From Pseudomonas taeanensis MS-3 (GTDB lineage: Bacteria > Pseudomonadota > Gammaproteobacteria > Pseudomonadales > Pseudomonadaceae): DNA of 64,000 nt. Positions 60,941-64,000 of this stretch are shown one piece after another. The stretch's first letter is position 1. The number at the start of each line of letters is the position of its first letter. A program made the translations under genes and the position numbers. The stretch lies in contig NZ_AWSQ01000002.1 in the NCBI RefSeq assembly GCF_000498575.2, positions 89,941-153,940 on the forward strand. Direction: 5' to 3'. The notes beneath the pieces are model-generated. The model did not search any database and was not told the origin of the DNA. It saw only the letters and a program-made list of their open reading frames with translations.

Positions 60941-61198
60941 TGCAGTTGGACCACGACCAGAGCGTTAGGGCGATCGGCGTCGCCGCGACCCTCAAGGGCT
61001 GACAGCTTAACGAGCGAGACAGTCGGCCATATCGTGAAGCATATGGTCGCTGGGGCATGCGGCGTGAGACAGCAGACCCGCGGGCACGCCGAAGTAATCG
61101 CTTATATAGGGCAAATTACCCACCGGCTGGGGCAGCTCGAAAACAACTGGATTCAAGTTGAAGGGAAGCGGGCGCCAGCGCGCCCGTGAAGTCTGTGA

Positions 61199-62143
61199 TC
61201 AGCGTGAGCCCATGGCCAGGCGCAGACCCTTCTTGAAGACCTCCAGCTCTCCTTCGCTGAGTTCCTTGAATAGTTCTTGCTGAGCTTTGAGAACCGTCTC
61301 CCAGAGCTCTTCCAATTTGGCATGACCGGCCGGGGTAACTTGGCGTAATTGGCCGTCGAGGTGTAGATAACCTTTTTGCTGCAGGTTAGCCATGGCTTCC
61401 TCCACTTCTCGGGCGGGCATTGCCACGGCCTGCTGCAAGTCGCCCAGGCAGGCATTTGGGGCGCTATCGAGGACCATCAGCAGGCGTGACTCGCTGTTAC
61501 GCATGCCCAGTTGCAGGTGTTGCTGGACGAAGTGCGGATGGCTGGCGTTGACCGCCTGAATCATCAGGTAGAACAGGTTGTCGCCCAGCTTGGTATTGAG
61601 CAGGCTGCTGGATTCAGGTGTGTCCGTATTCTCCGGTTTTCGCCCGCGAGGATGCGGCAGCACCATGGCATAGCCGCCCTGATGGTAAACCAGTGGTGTA
61701 CGGCTGTGGTCTTCGAACTTCTCGACCTTGCCGATCATGATCCAGTGGTCGCCGCCATCGATCTGTTGGTAGTTGGCGCACTGGAAGTTGCCAGAGCAGC
61801 CTTCGAGCAATGGTGAGTTACCAAGGCCGTTGGCGTAGTTGATCCCTGCGAATTTATCTTCCTGCGGTCGGGCGAAGTGATTGGACAGTTGTATTTGATC
61901 CGAAGACAGCAGATTGACGGTGAAATGGCTGGCAACTTCAAACACTGCCCAAGCGCTGGAGCGCTTGTCCAAGCTCCACAAGATGAGTGGTGGGTCGAGA
62001 GACACCGAGTTGAAGCTGTTGGCCGTCACACCCACTTTGCGGCCGTCCGCAGCACAGGCGGTCACGATAGTCACTCCCGAAGCAAAGTTGCCTAGGGCTC
62101 GACGGAACATGCGTGGGTCAATGGCGTTATCTGCACTAGTCAT
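61199..62143 (-). CDS. Flavin reductase fused to a MarR-like domain (HPAH C1-like)
   Basis: This 314-residue protein has an N-terminal flavin reductase domain (about 1-165: FRRALGNFASGVTIVTAC, VGVTANSFNSVSLDPPLILW). Its C-terminal half is MarR-like (about 190-314: GMRNSESRLLMVLDSAPNAC, LQQAVAMPAREVEEAMANLQ, KGYLHLDGQLRQVTPAGHAKL). This layout and length match the reductase C1 of Acinetobacter 4-hydroxyphenylacetate hydroxylase, in which the MarR-like domain binds the phenol and controls reductase activity. ATG 62143 has GGAG upstream; the 21-codon extension to 62206 lacks one. It may be a second, effector-controlled reductase for the HsaA/C2-like oxygenase. Confidence 0.88.
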   Translation of the reverse strand: MTSADNAIDPRMFRRALGNFASGVTIVTACAADGRKVGVTANSFNSVSLDPPLILWSLDKRSSAWAVFEVASHFTVNLLSSDQIQLSNHFARPQEDKFAGINYANGLGNSPLLEGCSGNFQCANYQQIDGGDHWIMIGKVEKFEDHSRTPLVYHQGGYAMVLPHPRGRKPENTDTPESSSLLNTKLGDNLFYLMIQAVNASHPHFVQQHLQLGMRNSESRLLMVLDSAPNACLGDLQQAVAMPAREVEEAMANLQQKGYLHLDGQLRQVTPAGHAKLEELWETVLKAQQELFKELSEGELEVFKKGLRLAMGSR

Positions 62144-62343
62144 GTAGATCTCCGGGGATCCTGCGGCAGCGCCGAGGTGGATCCTTTCTATTTGTGGTCT
62201 TGTCATTTCATCGTACCAACTCGGCCAGAGTGTTCATTGCGGATAAACCGAAAGCACCTTTCGCTTGTTTTGTCTGGTGTCGCGGGCTGGCCTTGATAGC
62301 GTGGAGGCTGGAACACAATCACAAAAATCTTGGAGAGCAATGT

Positions 62344-63423
62344 ATGTGCACGCTTGCACGTCTTTTGACCGTCTTGGCTTTTATTCTTTATTGGACGTCG
62401 GCCCTTGCCGGCAATGATGCGCTTCCCTGTGTGGCGGGCCAGGGCTATCTCCCAGTGTGCGGTCTGGAACCCGCGGAAGACTTGGAGCTGACGCCGGATG
62501 GACGCTATCTATTGATGAGTGTCTCGCCTGGGTTGGCAGGGCAACACCAATCGCGTTTGAGACTCTTCAACGTGGCCAGCCAGATGGCTGAGGATCTACC
62601 GTTGAGTATCGAGGCTCAGAGTGGCTGGGGCGATGCTGACTGTGCGGCGCCTGAGGGTGCGATTGGGGCACATGGTATCCATCTTTCCACGCGTGCCGGT
62701 GGTCGGCAGCAGCTCTTAGTGGTCAACCACGTCGGTCGCGAAGCGGTCGAGTTCATCGAGCTGAAGCCTGCTGGCGATAGTTGGGTTGGCATCTGGCGGG
62801 GCTGCGTGCAGCAGTCGGGGGCAGGGCGCTTCAATGACGTCGCGGCAATACCGCAGGGCGGCTTCGTCGCCACTGTGATGTTCGAGTCGACGAGTATGGC
62901 TCCGCCCTTGCCACTGGATCAGTTGCTCGATGGTCGGGATACCGGCTATCTGATGCGCTGGGTGCCGGGTCAAACGCTGAGAAAAGTCGTCGGCAGTGAG
63001 GCGCCGTTCCCCAATGGCGTGCAGGTCTCGAACGATGGTCGGTACGCCTGGTTTGCCGCCTGGAGCGCCATGGAAATACGTCAGTTTGATTTGCATCAAC
63101 AGCGACTGTTGACGCGTGTGCCTGTGGGGTATCTGGTGGACAACCTGAGTCGCAGCGCCGAAGGCCATTTGCTAGGTGCGGGAATCATAGACGCCAAAGT
63201 GTTCAGCCACTGTTTCAGCAACCACCTCGAACACTGCCCAAGTGGTTTCAAAGTGTCCGTCCTGAACACCGACACCCTTGAGCAGCAAGTGCTGTTCGAG
63301 GGTGGTGTGAAGGTCCTGGCTGGCGCGTCGGTGGCTGTTGAGGTGGGCGATGAGGTGTATGTCGGCGCTTATACCGGCGATCGCCTTCTGCGACTGGTAG
63401 GCGGGCGGCTAGATAAACGATAA
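62344..63423 (+). CDS. Secreted paraoxonase/SMP-30-like beta-propeller, putative lactonase
   Basis: This 359-residue protein has an N-terminal signal (LARLLTVLAFILYWTSALA) and a six-bladed propeller pattern. Residues matching the calcium ligands of serum paraoxonase can be read: Glu46/Asp47 (PAEDLELTPDG), His110 (GAHGIHL), Asn164/Asp165 (RFNDVAAIP), Asn224 (FPNGVQVSNDG) and Asp266/Asn267 (LVDNLSR). The C-terminal half keeps the GASVAVEVGDEVYVGAYTGDRL pattern. The family hydrolyses lactones and aryl esters in the periplasm or outside. The start follows GGAGAG; a 50-codon upstream frame lacks a signal peptide. It is divergent from the C1-like gene with a 200-base shared control region. Confidence 0.78.
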   Translation: MCTLARLLTVLAFILYWTSALAGNDALPCVAGQGYLPVCGLEPAEDLELTPDGRYLLMSVSPGLAGQHQSRLRLFNVASQMAEDLPLSIEAQSGWGDADCAAPEGAIGAHGIHLSTRAGGRQQLLVVNHVGREAVEFIELKPAGDSWVGIWRGCVQQSGAGRFNDVAAIPQGGFVATVMFESTSMAPPLPLDQLLDGRDTGYLMRWVPGQTLRKVVGSEAPFPNGVQVSNDGRYAWFAAWSAMEIRQFDLHQQRLLTRVPVGYLVDNLSRSAEGHLLGAGIIDAKVFSHCFSNHLEHCPSGFKVSVLNTDTLEQQVLFEGGVKVLAGASVAVEVGDEVYVGAYTGDRLLRLVGGRLDKR

Positions 63424-63534
63424 CGACATCACAAAGAGCGGTATTCATGCACCAGCTTAAGTCACTAAGGTCTGTTGCCGTTTCATTGCAAGCCGCGTTG
63501 CCGCGAGAAATGGTCCCCGATTAGGCGCAGGACG

Positions 63535-63714
63535 CAGGTGGCGATCCTGGGTGCCGGTGGTATTCGCGACGAGCCGGTGGCGGTCGATGGCAAGGTCGTG
63601 GTGCATCCAATCCTGCCGCTGTCGCTGACCTTCGACCACCGCGCGGTAACCGGGGGCGAGGCGGCGCGTTTTCTCAAGGCTCTGGTGCAGGCGTTGGAGG
63701 CGGCCGAGGCCTGA
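63535..63714 (+). repeat. Right 180-bp direct repeat, truncated E2 copy
   Basis: This is the copy of the last 60 codons of the E2 gene, in frame and ending in the same stop, with one visible substitution. It has no start of its own and is a gene fragment. Its right flank leads to the DUF1326-type gene, so it marks the right border of the insertion. The 111 bases to its left (63424-63534) hold no gene. Confidence 0.97.
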
Positions 63715-63955
63715 CCCACTGGGCTGCTCGCGTGCTCAGTGGCACTCCCGCTGGCCTGTGTCTGCGGCCTGACTAGCCCCTGGGCATCTGCATTTGGCCC
63801 TGTTTCACGGGCCTATACTGCAAGGTGGGGTTAACGTCGGGCTTGCATCGAACGAGCAGGGAAGCAGTGCAAAAGCGGGCCTGGCCAGCGCCGCAGCCGG
63901 GACGGCAGGCGTTCGCATGCAGCGCCCCGCAACGTGGCGGGGCCGAGGAGGCAAG
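63715..63955. other. Leader region of the right-edge gene
   Basis: About 240 GC-rich bases lie between the E2-tail copy and the next gene. I see no gene here; the AGGAGG at the end is the ribosome binding site of the following gene. Confidence 0.5.
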
Positions 63956-64000
63956 ATGGCTCGGTGGAACTTCGAGGCGGACTACTTCACCGCCTGCAAT
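63956..64000 (+). CDS. Start of a DUF1326-like gene, truncated by window edge
   Basis: Only 15 codons are visible (ARWNFEADYFTACN after the Met), preceded by GAGGAGG. The YFTACN opening resembles DUF1326 proteins, which begin with a strand ending in a Cys-Asn-Cys-like motif. The gene matters as the probable former neighbour of the E2 gene before the insertion. Confidence 0.5.
   Translation, partial: MARWNFEADYFTACN

Noticed and set aside
63475..63714. 79-codon frame considered as a separate small gene
   Set aside because: Its last 60 codons are a copy of the E2 C-terminus without lipoyl or binding domains; it is a duplicated fragment.

Overview
The window is chromosomal DNA of a Pseudomonas-type gammaproteobacterium. 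The markers are an MvaT xenogeneic silencer next to sbcB, a gcvH-gcvP-glyA-sdaA-gcvT operon behind a sigma54-type promoter, a leucine dehydrogenase/2-oxo acid dehydrogenase cluster, and two kinds of Pseudomonas-like REP palindromes. I did not try to fix the species.

Region 1 (1-10.2 kb) is ordinary core genome: the 3' part of sbcB (exonuclease I), mvaT, a CBS-pair protein, a dCache chemoreceptor, a HerA/YjgR-type ATPase, an SRPBCC protein and a PAS-GAF-GGDEF diguanylate cyclase. Region 2 (10.2-20.6 kb, all minus strand) is a glycine/serine catabolism operon: gcvH, gcvP, a Na+/alanine-glycine symporter, glyA, sdaA, gcvT and a lipoyl synthase gene. Upstream of gcvH I read a near-perfect -24/-12 promoter and two 18-bp TyrR-like palindromes, the arrangement expected for a GcsR-type enhancer-binding activator. 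Region 3 (20.8-32.5 kb) holds a DUF1302/DUF1329 pair, a large LuxR-type (LAL) regulator, a SirB1-family protein, and ldh with E1alpha, E1beta and E2 of a 2-oxo acid dehydrogenase.

Region 4 (32.47-63.53 kb) is the unusual part: a catabolic island of about 31 kb that separates the E2 gene from a DUF1326-type gene at the window's right edge. It is bounded by a 180-bp direct repeat that is the last 60 codons of the E2 gene (32286-32465 and 63535-63714, one mismatch by eye). This is the footprint expected if a circle carrying an E2 tail had recombined into the E2 gene. No integrase or transposase is visible inside.

The island has two halves. The left half (32.8-43.7 kb) encodes three different fumarate reductase/tricarballylate dehydrogenase-like flavoproteins, a dedicated EtfBA pair, an Asp/Glu-racemase-fold protein lacking both catalytic cysteines, an SDR, an isochorismatase-fold protein lacking the nucleophilic cysteine, an MFS transporter and a LysR regulator. 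The right half (43.7-60.6 kb) is a complete phenol-to-central-metabolism route under a XylR/DmpR-type sigma54 activator. It comprises an HsaA-like flavin monooxygenase with its reductase, an extradiol dioxygenase, two alpha/beta hydrolases, a hydroxypentadienoate hydratase, a hydroxy-oxovalerate aldolase, an acylating acetaldehyde dehydrogenase, and a four-gene hydrophobic-substrate transport block (DUF1302, DUF1329, YCF48-like, MMPL/RND). The right edge adds a C1-type flavin reductase fused to a MarR-like domain, a paraoxonase-like secreted beta-propeller, and a decayed MFS gene.

My inference is that the left half oxidises or aromatises an alicyclic or side-chain-bearing hydrophobic molecule, with electrons leaving through EtfBA. 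The right half would then hydroxylate the resulting phenol, cleave it in meta position, and yield pyruvate plus acetyl-CoA. The logic resembles steroid ring-A catabolism (desaturation, then HsaABCD, then HsaEFG), but no steroid-specific genes are present and the substrate is unknown.
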